Source of the DNA: Filimonas lacunae
GTDB taxonomy: Bacteria; Bacteroidota; Bacteroidia; Chitinophagales; Chitinophagaceae
Length of the DNA stretch: 64,000 nucleotides
Assembly (NCBI RefSeq): GCF_002355595.1
Contig: NZ_AP017422.1
Coordinates: 1,240,001-1,304,000, forward strand
Direction of reading: 5' to 3'
The notes beneath the pieces are model-generated. The model was given only the letters and a program-made list of their open reading frames with translations, searched no databases and was not told the DNA's origin. The translations under genes were made by a program, and so were the position numbers. This document shows positions 26,805 through 34,975 of the stretch, one piece after another (the stretch's first letter is position 1; each line of letters begins with the position of its first letter).

Positions 26805-28019
26805 ATGCAAAAGAAGAAAAGAAATATTAAATACTGGATTCATCAGGCGCACCTGTGGTTAGGGTTTATTTCCGGACTGGTGGTGTTTGTGGTGGCGATT
26901 ACCGGTTGCATTTTTGCTTTTCAGAAAGAGATAACGGAGGTAGTACATAAGGACAGGCTTTTTGTAGCAGTGCCGAAGAGTGCACATGCGTTGCCTGTAA
27001 GTGTGTTACTGTCTAATGCTAAAAAGGCGATGGGCGATTCGGCGGCAATTAATTTTGTTACTGCTTACAAGCAGCCTGATCGTACCTGGGAGTTTATGGC
27101 TTATGAAGCCGGCGATTCCAAAGCATTCTGGGCGATGAATACAATAAAAAATTACCGCAGTGTACACCTGAATCCATATACGGGCAAGGTAGCCGGGGTA
27201 ACGGATTATAAATACGATTTTTTTGTTATCATCAAAAGCCTTCATTGGGGCCTGTTGCTGAATGATGTTTACGGACAGCAAATAGTAGGATGGAGTACAA
27301 TGATTTTTGTGGTGCTGCTGATAACAGGTTTGGTGCTTTGGTGGCCTAAAAAATGGAATAAAGCAAATGCTAAGCAACGCTTTTCGGTTAAATGGGATGC
27401 CAGATGGCGAAGGGTTAATTATGATTTGCATAGTGTGTTTGGGTTTTATGCATTATTGATAGGTTTAGTACTGGCGCTTACGGGTTTAACATGGGCTTTT
27501 CAATGGTTTAATAAAGCAGTGTATACCGTGGCCGCAGGAACCAGTGCTTATCCGGAGCAAAAAACAATTACTTCTGTTGATTCAACAGTAGTCGCCACTA
27601 GCAATCCTATGGATATAGCCATGGCCAAAGCCTGGCAGGAAAGACCAGAAGTGGAGAGGATAGGACTAAATCCTGTTGTAGCCCATGGTGCAACTATCGA
27701 TTTGTATTGTTATCGTGGTAAAGAAATATTTTACGATTATGATGCCATGCAGTTTGATCAGTATTCCGGCAAGCTGCTGCACATAGCAAATGCAAAAGAC
27801 AAAAACAGGGGTGAAAAATTAACCGGCATGAACTACGATATACATGTAGGTGCTATTGCCGGGCTGCCGGGCAAGATACTGGCTTTTATTGCCAGTTTAA
27901 TTGCGGCGAGCCTTCCTGTAACAGGGGTAATGTTGTGGTGGGGTAGACGTAATAAGTCATCTCACAGGCAAAACAAGACTACTCCGGTGTCGTCACGGTT
28001 AAACACCGGGATGGCATAA
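26805..28019 (+). CDS. PepSY-associated transmembrane protein
   Basis: The protein begins KYWIHQAHLWLGFISGLVVF, the start of PepSY_TM (iron-regulated membrane) proteins. It has membrane helices near residues 20, 175, 220 and 375, conserved helix histidines (HQAHLW; LHWGLLL; YDLHSVFGFY; YDIHVGAI) that could bind haem, and WWGRR at the end. ATGs at 26799 and 26805 both fit. The family includes ferric-siderophore or haem reductase-like proteins. Its divergent placement from the hmu operon supports an iron or haem role. Confidence 0.88.
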   Translation: MQKKKRNIKYWIHQAHLWLGFISGLVVFVVAITGCIFAFQKEITEVVHKDRLFVAVPKSAHALPVSVLLSNAKKAMGDSAAINFVTAYKQPDRTWEFMAYEAGDSKAFWAMNTIKNYRSVHLNPYTGKVAGVTDYKYDFFVIIKSLHWGLLLNDVYGQQIVGWSTMIFVVLLITGLVLWWPKKWNKANAKQRFSVKWDARWRRVNYDLHSVFGFYALLIGLVLALTGLTWAFQWFNKAVYTVAAGTSAYPEQKTITSVDSTVVATSNPMDIAMAKAWQERPEVERIGLNPVVAHGATIDLYCYRGKEIFYDYDAMQFDQYSGKLLHIANAKDKNRGEKLTGMNYDIHVGAIAGLPGKILAFIASLIAASLPVTGVMLWWGRRNKSSHRQNKTTPVSSRLNTGMA

Positions 28020-28033
28020 TAACTATTGGACTA

Positions 28034-28690
28034 TTAAGGTGGATTATAAAAAAGTAACAGGGCTGATATTCTTATCGGCCCTTTTTTATGCTTATTGATG
28101 TTGGGCGGTGTCCCATTGCGCACTGATACTGTCTGGAACAGCGGGTTCACCCATAATGATTTCAGGTGGCAAGGGAGCATTGATAGATGGGGTAGGGGTG
28201 CATCCTGTATATCCGCTATGGGTTGGCAAATATGGGCCGCGGTATCGCTGGGCGGGATGGGTCTTATATCCCCCATTATTGGATCCTGTATAACAGCTAT
28301 CGTGTCTTTCGTGTTTGCATGCAGGGAGTCTGGTACTATCTGACCTGTTGTAGGAGTGGTATTGCAAGAGGTGGCAGTTAGCGCAAATACTGTAATGATA
28401 ACAGCTGCAATTTTTTTCAGAAATGACAGGTTGGATTCCTCAATATGTTTTACCAGTGTGTGGGTGGAAGGACTTTCTGCTGCTGGTGCCAGTTGCTGAG
28501 CGGTAAACCGGCCGCATACTTTATGGCCTGCATTTGCCTGTAAATAGGTTGAAATGGCTTCTGTTTCCCATCCTGTAAAGTCTACTACTGTTTTACAGCA
28601 GGAAAGGCAGTGACGGCCCTGTTCGCGTTGTTGCATTTTATTCCAGTCTTCATGGCACGGATGGGGGATATGGATGGGAGAGGTTGACAT
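28034..28690 (-). pseudogene. Cysteine-cluster membrane protein, probably frameshifted near its C-terminus
   Basis: The N-terminus fits a Bacteroidota family with a Cys pattern: CHEDWNKMQQREQGRHCLSCCKTVVDFTGW, then CGRFTAQQL. One membrane helix follows (LKKIAAVIITVFALTATSC). The proline-rich tail DPIMGDIRPIPPSD then loses family character in this frame, whereas the -1 frame ending at 28092 continues with PLPPEIIMGEPAVPDSIS and a stop. The two halves together resemble the expected protein. I infer a one- or two-base indel around 28190-28290, real or a sequencing error. Function unknown. Confidence 0.55.
28060..28087. terminator. Terminator between convergent genes
   Basis: GGGCTGATA pairs with TATCGGCCC (one G-T pair) around TTCT, followed by six Ts on the plus strand. 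Confidence 0.75.
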
Positions 28691-28843
28691 AATGGTATTT
28701 TTATAGTAGGATGCAATGAAAGATGAAATTCCATAAACATGGATTCGTTAGTTATAAATAGAATTCTTCTCATCATCTTATTAATTATTCGTTTAATGTA
28801 TTTAGAATAGGTGGTGGAAAGGGGAGAGCTCAGCGCAACCTGA

Positions 28844-30037
28844 CTAATTAGCAGGCGGGGTAACTACTTCTTTTGATGCAGAACGAGTACCACTGTACAA
28901 CTCATATTCCAGCAGGCGACAGTCAATAGTACTGTTATAAAACTCTATACGCCGTGTTGCTTTCAGGCCTATCTTCTTCGCAAGTTCGAGGTTGCCGGTA
29001 AATACATAGCCAAAATAGCCACGACATTTTTGTTTCATAAAGTCACCGATCCGGCTATATGTTTTTTCCAGCTCTGCAATTTCTCCCAACCGCGCTCCGT
29101 ATTCAGGATTCACAAAAAAGACGCCGGGTACATTTTGTGGTACAGTTGTATCAGCAAAATCACAAATGGCAAATTCAATCAGGTTACCCACGCCGGCCGC
29201 CACTGCATTCTTACGGGCGTTCTCAATAGCTTTGGCGCTATAGTCGGTAGCGATAATACGAAGGCCTGGTATTTCTTTGATCTGCTCTTCCAGCCGGGCG
29301 TCTTCCTGCAGGTATACCTGCTCGTCATAACCCAGCAGGTGCATAAAAGCATAGTTGGTTCTGAACAAACCCGGCCTGCGGTTTGTGGCAATCATGGCAG
29401 CTTCAATAGCAATAGTACCGGAACCGCACATGGGGTTTACAAAAGGACTCACTCTGTCCCAGCGGGAAGCAAAAATAGTGGCAGCTGCCAGTGATTCCAG
29501 CATCGGCGCCTGACCAGGTATTTTACGGTATCCATGACGGGCCAGTGAATCGCCGGAGGTATCAACAAAGACTTCAGCGTTCTCATTTTTCCAAAACAAA
29601 TGAATCACAGCACCTGTTAAAGCAGCACCTGTAGAAGGACGTGTTCCTTTTTTGTCGCGCAGCCTGTCTATGATGGCATCCTTCAGGCGTAGGTTGGCGT
29701 ACATATTGTTGTTGATGCTGTCGTTGCTAACATTGCTGGTAATGGAAAAGTAACCACCATCGGGTAGGATATTTTCCCAAGGATAGTGGATCATGTTATT
29801 ATATACATCATCAGCATTATATGCTTCAAAGGATTGAAGACTATACAGCACCTGGCTGGCACAACGGAGGTTTAGGTTAAGCCTGATACATTCGTTCACC
29901 GTTGCTTTTAATTTTACACCGGTAACAAAAGTATCTATCAGGTCAAAGCCAAGCTCCTTTACTTCTTGTTCCAAATAAGGCATAGTCCACTTATGGCAAC
30001 TGATGGTAACATTTCCTGGTGTGGTGTATATGTTCAT
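28844..30037 (-). CDS. THUMP-domain class I SAM-dependent RNA methyltransferase (RlmL/YpsC-like)
   Basis: The N-terminal THUMP region (about residues 1-170) ends with VFVDTSGDSLARHGYRKIPG. The methyltransferase domain has motif I-like FVNPMCGSGTIAIEAAMIA, an acidic motif II in IIATDYSAKAIENARKNA and catalytic motif IV as NPEYGARLGE. Most relatives have NPPYG, so the Glu is unusual. The enzyme probably makes m2G in 23S rRNA (position 2445 in E. coli RlmL). No downstream domain for a second modification is present. It is soluble and stands alone. Confidence 0.85.
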   Translation of the reverse strand: MNIYTTPGNVTISCHKWTMPYLEQEVKELGFDLIDTFVTGVKLKATVNECIRLNLNLRCASQVLYSLQSFEAYNADDVYNNMIHYPWENILPDGGYFSITSNVSNDSINNNMYANLRLKDAIIDRLRDKKGTRPSTGAALTGAVIHLFWKNENAEVFVDTSGDSLARHGYRKIPGQAPMLESLAAATIFASRWDRVSPFVNPMCGSGTIAIEAAMIATNRRPGLFRTNYAFMHLLGYDEQVYLQEDARLEEQIKEIPGLRIIATDYSAKAIENARKNAVAAGVGNLIEFAICDFADTTVPQNVPGVFFVNPEYGARLGEIAELEKTYSRIGDFMKQKCRGYFGYVFTGNLELAKKIGLKATRRIEFYNSTIDCRLLEYELYSGTRSASKEVVTPPAN

Positions 30038-30273
30038 GCTGCAAAATGCAGAATTTCAGACTGGTAATAGCAAAATGGGAGGAAAATAAAAACAACCGTA
30101 TCGAAATTCCGCTAATATGCGTGACTTGCAAGCGTAAAAACAAAGAAAGCGATGCGCAAAAAGTTGCGGAGTAATCATTTCAGGACATGACGATTCCTTT
30201 TTCAGCAATGTTGGAGGCGGACTGGCCTTCTCCACTTGTTACTTTTCTCCATCAAAATAAGCAACGGTTTAAC

Positions 30274-30627
30274 CTATTCGCTTTTGTATAATTCCACTTT
30301 CCTGCCATCCGGGTCAGTTATAATGGTCATATATCCAAAATCGGTAGCTGCTGGCTCTGTAAACGAAACACTATGCAACAAAAGCTCCTGAACTACTTCA
30401 TTAAAATTATCCACTTCTAATCCCAATCGCAGCTGCTTATCCGCTTCTGTCTGCCCTTTCTTCAATGGATATATTTCCAGTACTGCCGGCCCTATATAAG
30501 CAGAATAATGATAAGGAGCGTTTCCATGCTGGTGGTACTGAAATTCCAGCCCCAGCAGACTATAAAAATCAACCAGCCGTTTCATATCGGCCGTTCTTAT
30601 TACCAGTAGCTTTATATTTTTTACCAT
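30274..30627 (-). CDS. Glyoxalase/bleomycin-resistance (VOC) fold protein
   Basis: A single 117-residue VOC module: KLLVIRTADMKRLVDFYSLLG, FQYHQHGNAPYHYS, AVLEIYPLKKG, and a second beta-alpha-beta-beta-beta unit ending FGYMTIITDPDGRKVELYKSE. Metal-ligand candidates are His/Glu pairs (VLEIYP; KVELY). Members include glyoxalases, dioxygenases and drug-binding proteins; the substrate is not predictable. Its ATG overlaps the stop of the preceding small gene, so they are co-translated. Confidence 0.8.
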   Translation of the reverse strand: MVKNIKLLVIRTADMKRLVDFYSLLGLEFQYHQHGNAPYHYSAYIGPAVLEIYPLKKGQTEADKQLRLGLEVDNFNEVVQELLLHSVSFTEPAATDFGYMTIITDPDGRKVELYKSE

Positions 30628-30806
30628 TTCACAGAATAAAAGGTTTTCTTCATTTTGTGGAAGTACTTTTCTTTATCGGCGTCATTGGATAAAAACACCA
30701 GCGCTTTGCCATCTTTATAGATAAAAGCACAAAAAAGATGCTGGCTTATGCCGGCAACAGAATATACGATAGCTGCTAAAGCTAAAAACAGTGGTTTAGG
30801 ATTCAT
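30621..30806 (-). CDS. Small hypothetical protein with N-terminal hydrophobic segment
   Basis: I chose the ATG at 30806 (MNPKPLFLALAAIVYSVAGI); the longer frame to 30935 would extend into the tRNA-Arg promoter. The 61-residue product has a hydrophobic signal or membrane segment, then a short charged tail (FLSNDADKEKYFHKMKKTFY). The stop overlaps the VOC gene start (ATGGTAA). No family recognised; the overlap is the main reason to believe it. Confidence 0.5.
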   Translation of the reverse strand: MNPKPLFLALAAIVYSVAGISQHLFCAFIYKDGKALVFLSNDADKEKYFHKMKKTFYSVKW

Positions 30807-30897
30807 TCTACAAATGACTGCCAAAGCCTTGAAAAGCCCAAATGAAAATTGTAAGTGAGTGGCACTCAACATTTTTTTGAAAAAAATGAGTAAAATT

Positions 30898-30927
30898 TTT
30901 GCAGTATTAAAAATCGCCCTATATTTG
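30898..30927 (+). promoter_or_regulatory. Promoter of tRNA-Arg
   Basis: TTTG (30898-30901) and TATATTTG (30920-30927) are 18 bases apart, about 33 bases before the tRNA. Confidence 0.75.
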
Positions 30928-30960
30928 CACTCCAATCAACGCAAAACGCCGGTTGGAAAC

Positions 30961-31034
30961 GGCTCCTTAGCTCAACTGAATAGAGCATCTCACTACGGAT
31001 GAGAAGGTTTCAGGTTTGAATCCTGAAGGGGTCA
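30961..31034 (+). tRNA. tRNA-Arg (anticodon ACG)
   Basis: The cloverleaf is complete: acceptor GGCTCCT/AGGGGTC, D arm GCTC/GAGC, anticodon stem TCTCA/TGAGA with loop CTACGGA, variable AGGTT, T arm TCAGG-TTTGAAT-CCTGA, discriminator A. Its 3' end is the probable integration site of the mobile element, and the recombinase frame runs antisense through it. Confidence 0.95.
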
Positions 31035-32547
31035 CCCAGTCGGACTGGCTTCCATAATCGGAAGCCAGTCTTTTTTTTGCCCCGCCAGAACCCGCGCCCA
31101 GCTTGCGTATCACATCTACCACCTCATTTAATTCTGTGGTTCGATATTCATTTTTTTCAAAAATTAATTTACCGGTATATATCGAACCAATGATCTTCTG
31201 TTTTACCGGCAAAGAAGAACTTTGATAATACCTGGGCAGATTCCGAAGCAGGTCTGCCGCTCCCTTTACATAGTCCATCAGGTTGCTGCCTATCTGCGAT
31301 AATTCCCGTTTTTTACGCTCTAATTGCTCTATCGCTGGCTCATACCTTCCTTTCATTTCCCGGTAATCCGTTGCGCTTAATTCGCCATCCAACATAAGCT
31401 GTTGGGCATTCTTAATCCGAAGCCGGTTTTTATCTATTTCAGCTTGTATTTCAACGGCCATGTTGCCTTCATTCTTACAGGCTTTCTGATAATGATCTTC
31501 CATTACTGCTTCAAACAGCGTGATATACTTATCCCGGATAGTTACTTTGGCTAATTCTTTAATAAAGGCGCTATTAGCATCTTCTGCCTTTAAACGTTCC
31601 TTGCATCCAAACCCACAATGATAATAGTAATAAATGCCGCCATTACCTTTAGAAGCACTACCGGTTAGATTACGGCCACAGCGCGGACATTCTAAAAAGC
31701 CGCGTAAAGGGTATTCTTCTCTTGCCGAGTGCCTGGATACTGATTTTCTTTTTTTGCCATCTAAAATATCCTGCACTTCATAAAATAGCGCTTCACTGAT
31801 AATAGGCTCATGCAGACCGGGAACCAATACCGCTTCTTCATCTTTGTATGCCGGTATAAATATCTTACCGTAGTAAATAGGATTGCGTAGCAGATACCAG
31901 ATGTTGCTTCTCCCTATATCTAATCCCTGCTTTCTCGCGGCCCTCCAAACATCTTTCACAGTAAGTACACCTCTGGCCACTTCCTCAAACACCCATTTTA
32001 CCACCGGGGCAGTTTTGCTGTTGTGAATAATCACCGGCTTATTTAATTCATTACGGGCGTTTTTATAGCCTTTAGGAGCGCCTGTTACATGCCGCCCGTC
32101 TTTCATAGCCCTACGCATACCGGCAATAGTATTGAGCGAACGGCGATCATTTTCTACTTCTGGTGCTGCCAGATAGAAAGCCAGCATAATCTTATTTTCC
32201 GGTATGCACAGATCAAGCGGCTGTTCAATCGCCTGTGGTTCTACACCCAATTTATTTAACCGGCTAATCATCATATAAGCATCACCAGCATTACGGCTAA
32301 ACCTATCCCATTTCAGAAAAAGCAATAAGTTGGCTACACCTTTGCCCTTTTTTAAAAATGCCAACAGTTCGTTGAATGCTGGCCTTTCAAATGATTTAGC
32401 GGAATAGTCTTCCTTGTAAAAGCCTACCACCTCAATATTATTATGCTGGCAGTATTGCTTTATGCGCTCCTCCTGGTGTTGTAAACTATAGCCCTTTTCA
32501 CTTTGTTCATCCGTACTAACCCGCACGTAAATAATCGCCTTTTTCAT
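30967..32547 (-). CDS. Large serine recombinase (site-specific integrase)
   Basis: The resolvase domain starts IIYVRVSTDEQ with catalytic Ser11 and continues FLKWDRFSRNAGDAY. A recombinase domain (YKNARNELNKPVIIHNSKTA; GLDIGRSNIWYLLRNPIYYG) precedes a zinc ribbon (CPRCGRNL ... HCGFGCKER) and a coiled-coil tail. The last ~30 residues are encoded by the tRNA-Arg terminator and the antisense strand of the tRNA, so the native C-terminus probably changes on integration. It should catalyse integration and excision of this element. The start lies inside the 3' end of the preceding gene. Confidence 0.92.
   Translation of the reverse strand: MKKAIIYVRVSTDEQSEKGYSLQHQEERIKQYCQHNNIEVVGFYKEDYSAKSFERPAFNELLAFLKKGKGVANLLLFLKWDRFSRNAGDAYMMISRLNKLGVEPQAIEQPLDLCIPENKIMLAFYLAAPEVENDRRSLNTIAGMRRAMKDGRHVTGAPKGYKNARNELNKPVIIHNSKTAPVVKWVFEEVARGVLTVKDVWRAARKQGLDIGRSNIWYLLRNPIYYGKIFIPAYKDEEAVLVPGLHEPIISEALFYEVQDILDGKKRKSVSRHSAREEYPLRGFLECPRCGRNLTGSASKGNGGIYYYYHCGFGCKERLKAEDANSAFIKELAKVTIRDKYITLFEAVMEDHYQKACKNEGNMAVEIQAEIDKNRLRIKNAQQLMLDGELSATDYREMKGRYEPAIEQLERKKRELSQIGSNLMDYVKGAADLLRNLPRYYQSSSLPVKQKIIGSIYTGKLIFEKNEYRTTELNEVVDVIRKLGAGSGGAKKRLASDYGSQSDWVTPSGFKPETFSSVVRCSIQLS
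31028..31035. repeat. attL-like core at the tRNA-Arg 3' end
   Basis: GGGGTCAC, followed by CCAG, recurs at 47771-47778 followed by ACAG. It lies at the 3' end of the tRNA. Confidence 0.55.
31043..31078 (+). terminator. Terminator after tRNA-Arg
   Basis: A perfect 11-bp stem GACTGGCTTCC/GGAAGCCAGTC with a six-base loop, then eight Ts. It lies inside the 3' coding part of the recombinase on the other strand. Confidence 0.85.
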
Positions 32548-32797
32548 TTTCGGTTATTTTATGTTGTTCCAGGTAAATTAATCTGGCGTGCTGTTTACTA
32601 TATTGATACTCTTCCAATCCTATAGCAGCTAGCCGGTAAAAGAAATCTCTGATTTTCAGAATATCTTCATCACTCAATTCTTCGCCTTCTTCCTCTAATA
32701 TTTGGCGGCATTTAGCAATGGAGATCCTTGATTCATCATTTGTCAGGTGTGGTTCATTTTCACTCCATCTGGGCAGCTTTATCACTTTTGATTTCAT
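32516..32797 (-). CDS. Small hypothetical protein, mobile-element backbone
   Basis: I chose the ATG at 32797 (MKSKVIKLPRWSENEPHLTN), just after the stop of the preceding gene; the frame extends eight codons further but would overlap. The 93 residues are acidic and helical (SRISIAKCRQILEEEGEELS). Position and overlap with the recombinase start suggest a role in recombination or its control. This is inferred only from context. Confidence 0.65.
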   Translation of the reverse strand: MKSKVIKLPRWSENEPHLTNDESRISIAKCRQILEEEGEELSDEDILKIRDFFYRLAAIGLEEYQYSKQHARLIYLEQHKITENEKGDYLRAG

Positions 32798-32804
32798 AGG
32801 AGCT

Positions 32805-33032
32805 TCATTTAAAATGTACACCTTTTATACTTGTTACAGATTTGTCTAATAATTCATTGGCTAACAGTTCAAAAGGTTGAATAATTTGAGCCAGTTCTGC
32901 ATTAGCATAATGCCCCAAGCCAGGAAAAACCACTAATCTGCAAATAGTTAAAGGCTCTTTTTTAGGGTTGATTACATCTGTGTATTTCACATAGGCTTCC
33001 GCAGTTTGAATAGACGCTGTGATTACTTTCAT
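32805..33032 (-). CDS. Small hypothetical protein, mobile-element backbone
   Basis: A 75-residue soluble product (MKVITASIQTAEAYVKYTDV) with no recognised motif. It sits in the same-direction run of short genes ahead of the recombinase, eight bases before the next start. Confidence 0.55.
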   Translation of the reverse strand: MKVITASIQTAEAYVKYTDVINPKKEPLTICRLVVFPGLGHYANAELAQIIQPFELLANELLDKSVTSIKGVHFK

Positions 33033-33111
33033 AGAACATTGTTTAGGGTGAGTTTTGAAGGAAAGCTACCATCACTGTTTATAGTGGTTGTGATGGTAGC
33101 TGTAAAAGGGG

Positions 33112-33363
33112 TTAATCTTCGTCCTCATCATCGTCATCCTCCTCTTCCTCATCATTTTCATGGTAGTCTGAAATAATATCCTCTACCTCATGAATGGCAT
33201 CCCTTTGCCCCTTTTCATATTCCACTTCAAAAACAATAGCGTGATCCGCTTCTTCTGTTCCGATTATCGTATTGGTAATATCCTCTCTTAAAAACACATC
33301 AGATACCTGTATCAATACATCTACAGGAACATGGATTTCTTTTTTAGTGATAATGGTGTTCAT
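33112..33363 (-). CDS. Small protein with acidic tail; paralogue of the 34115 gene
   Basis: The 83-residue protein ends in an almost pure Asp/Glu tail (DEEEEDDDDEDED). Its core VPVDVLIQVSDVFLRED and EVEDIISDY aligns with IPIDVFLEVVHILLDNN and NIKGILSDY in the protein at 34115-34378. The acidic tail could mimic DNA or bind basic partners, as in some anti-restriction proteins; this is speculation. Confidence 0.65.
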   Translation of the reverse strand: MNTIITKKEIHVPVDVLIQVSDVFLREDITNTIIGTEEADHAIVFEVEYEKGQRDAIHEVEDIISDYHENDEEEEDDDDEDED

Positions 33364-33399
33364 AACATTGTTGTTTTAAATGTTTAAGATTGAAAATGC

Positions 33400-34083
33400 T
33401 TATTCTTTAAAGTTAAGATCACTAAATTTTGCCAGCGGCACCATACCAGCCAGCGTAAACCGGCACGCTATCAGTGACGCTTTGCGGGCACGTGTTAAGC
33501 GTAAGCGAGTGTTTTGGTGGGGAGTTACCGCCTTAGCTGTTATTGTTATCTTTTGAGCCAGTTCCTTAATAGTGTTGGAATAAGGATAACTGGCTGGTAA
33601 CTTTCTAAACTCAGCAGAAGCCAGGATATTATTGAATGCTTCTTTGAGCGCATCTAACGTTGCATAGTTGACGGCGGGTAGATTGCTTAATCTAATCAGA
33701 TTCTCCAACAGGCAGCGTAACCGGATGCTGACCCACTTTACGGTAGGAAGCGTATAACTGCTCCAGTATTGTTGTGGATGTTGAAACATAACCAGATGCC
33801 CACTGTTTAGGCAATCATCTATCTCATTAATAAGAGAAGAGTAGATGTGCTCATATTCTTCTTTGTCTTTCAGTGATTCTTTAACAGGTTGGGCAACAAT
33901 TGCTGCCTCTTCTTGCTCCTGTAGTGGAGCCAATAAATCCGTTTCTTCTGCACTTTCTATTCCTGCCAGCAGCAAGCCATTGCGTTTATAAAACGACAGT
34001 TGTTTACAATTGTCACTACAATATTTCCGAGTACTTCTTTGAGCTTGCATGGCTTTTCCGCAGTATTGACAAGTGGTTGACAT
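33400..34083 (-). CDS. Zinc-finger hypothetical protein
   Basis: The ATG at 34083 opens directly into a CxxC-x(14)-CxxxxC cluster (MSTTCQYCGKAMQAQRSTRK, then YCSDNCKQLSFYKRNG), likely a zinc-binding, DNA-contacting knuckle. The ATG at 34134 would add 17 residues and overlap the upstream gene. The remaining ~190 residues are helical, with a basic C-terminus (RLRLTRARKASLIACRF). Its place in the backbone run suggests a regulatory or replication role for the element, unproven. Confidence 0.65.
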   Translation of the reverse strand: MSTTCQYCGKAMQAQRSTRKYCSDNCKQLSFYKRNGLLLAGIESAEETDLLAPLQEQEEAAIVAQPVKESLKDKEEYEHIYSSLINEIDDCLNSGHLVMFQHPQQYWSSYTLPTVKWVSIRLRCLLENLIRLSNLPAVNYATLDALKEAFNNILASAEFRKLPASYPYSNTIKELAQKITITAKAVTPHQNTRLRLTRARKASLIACRFTLAGMVPLAKFSDLNFKE

Positions 34084-34114
34084 GAACGTATGAGTTGATG
34101 ATAAAGGTGCCGAT

Positions 34115-34378
34115 TTACATTTCGTAGGTGGCATCTAGCGGTGTCCCTTTGACGTAATAGCCATAGTCGCTCAGTATGCCTTTGATGTTTTCCATAGCCT
34201 TTTGATGTTTAGACAATCCAGTCTGCTGGCTTATCTGTATTAACAAGCTACCTTCCCGGTCATTAATGCCTTCTACTTGCCAGCTAAGGTTATTGTCCAG
34301 CAGAATATGTACCACCTCCAGAAATACATCTATAGGGATAGTATGGGAACTGCTTTGTTGTTGAGTTGTTTTTTGCAT
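34115..34378 (-). CDS. Small protein; paralogue of the 33112 gene
   Basis: An 87-residue soluble protein related to the 83-residue neighbour through the IPIDVFLEVVHILLDNN and NIKGILSDYGYYVKG segments, but without an acidic tail. Two paralogues flank the zinc-finger gene, so an old local duplication is likely. Function unknown. Confidence 0.65.
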   Translation of the reverse strand: MQKTTQQQSSSHTIPIDVFLEVVHILLDNNLSWQVEGINDREGSLLIQISQQTGLSKHQKAMENIKGILSDYGYYVKGTPLDATYEM

Positions 34379-34401
34379 GTGATAGGTGTTAACGTATAGG
34401 A

Positions 34402-34770
34402 TTAATCTATGACTGATATTCCTGTCGTGGCGTTATTGGTTGTGGTACTCAATTGCTGCTGCTTATACCGCTTCTTTATTTTTTTAACCTGTTTCCTCAA
34501 ACGTTCTGATTTCGGGTTACTGGACTGCTGTTGTTTCTGTGTAAACAACCAGTAAGCCAATAAACACAAGCCGGCAATTACTATAAGGGGATTCGATAGC
34601 AATTGATAAATCTGTTTCATTCCCTCTTTGCCTTCTGGCATCACACCTGATAACTGATTTAACCAATCTTTCGGTGCAGTTTCAGTTGATTTCGTTTCCT
34701 TGCCCTGCGCAGATTCGTGTACGGGTGTTGTACCGGAAATAGAAGCTTCCTTTGTTGTTCCTGTTTGCAT
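34402..34770 (-). CDS. Single-pass membrane protein, mobile-element backbone
   Basis: I prefer the ATG at 34770 (MQTGTTKEASISGTTPVHES) over 34812, because it falls after the putative promoter region. A polar, Thr-rich N-terminal part is followed by one membrane helix (LIVIAGLCLLAYWLF), then a Gln/Lys-rich coiled tail (RLRKQVKKIKKRYKQQQ). No family recognised. Confidence 0.6.
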   Translation of the reverse strand: MQTGTTKEASISGTTPVHESAQGKETKSTETAPKDWLNQLSGVMPEGKEGMKQIYQLLSNPLIVIAGLCLLAYWLFTQKQQQSSNPKSERLRKQVKKIKKRYKQQQLSTTTNNATTGISVID

Positions 34771-34790
34771 AAGCCTGCATGTTATGTTTA

Positions 34791-34945
34791 GCGGTAAACG
34801 ATAATGCGGCATTGCGCTTACCGTTATATATGCAAAGCTATGGCCGCAAGAAGGGCTGGTATCCCCCTATAGGGGTACCTATGTTTCAAAAAAAGTTTCC
34901 TTAAATAGAGTTTATCGTTAAACGGGCAGGCGTAAAACGGTAAGG
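34791..34945 (-). promoter_or_regulatory. Probable promoter/operator region of the small-gene run
   Basis: On the minus strand TAGCTTTG (34840-34833) matches the -7 consensus. Around it lie GGTAAACGATAA at 34793, CTTACCGTTAT at 34817, TTATCGTTAAAC at 34912, ACGGTAAGG at 34937, and a 12-bp palindrome CCCCTATAGGGG at 34864-34875. Repeated TTACCGTT-like motifs suggest an operator of an element-borne regulator. Confidence 0.4.
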
Positions 34946-34975
34946 CAGCAATGAAATGCTTTATTAATGGGCTGT

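Noticed and set aside
30807-30935. N-terminal extension of the small protein before the VOC gene
   Set aside because: It would run through the tRNA-Arg promoter and adds no conserved sequence; the ATG at 30806 starts a hydrophobic segment.
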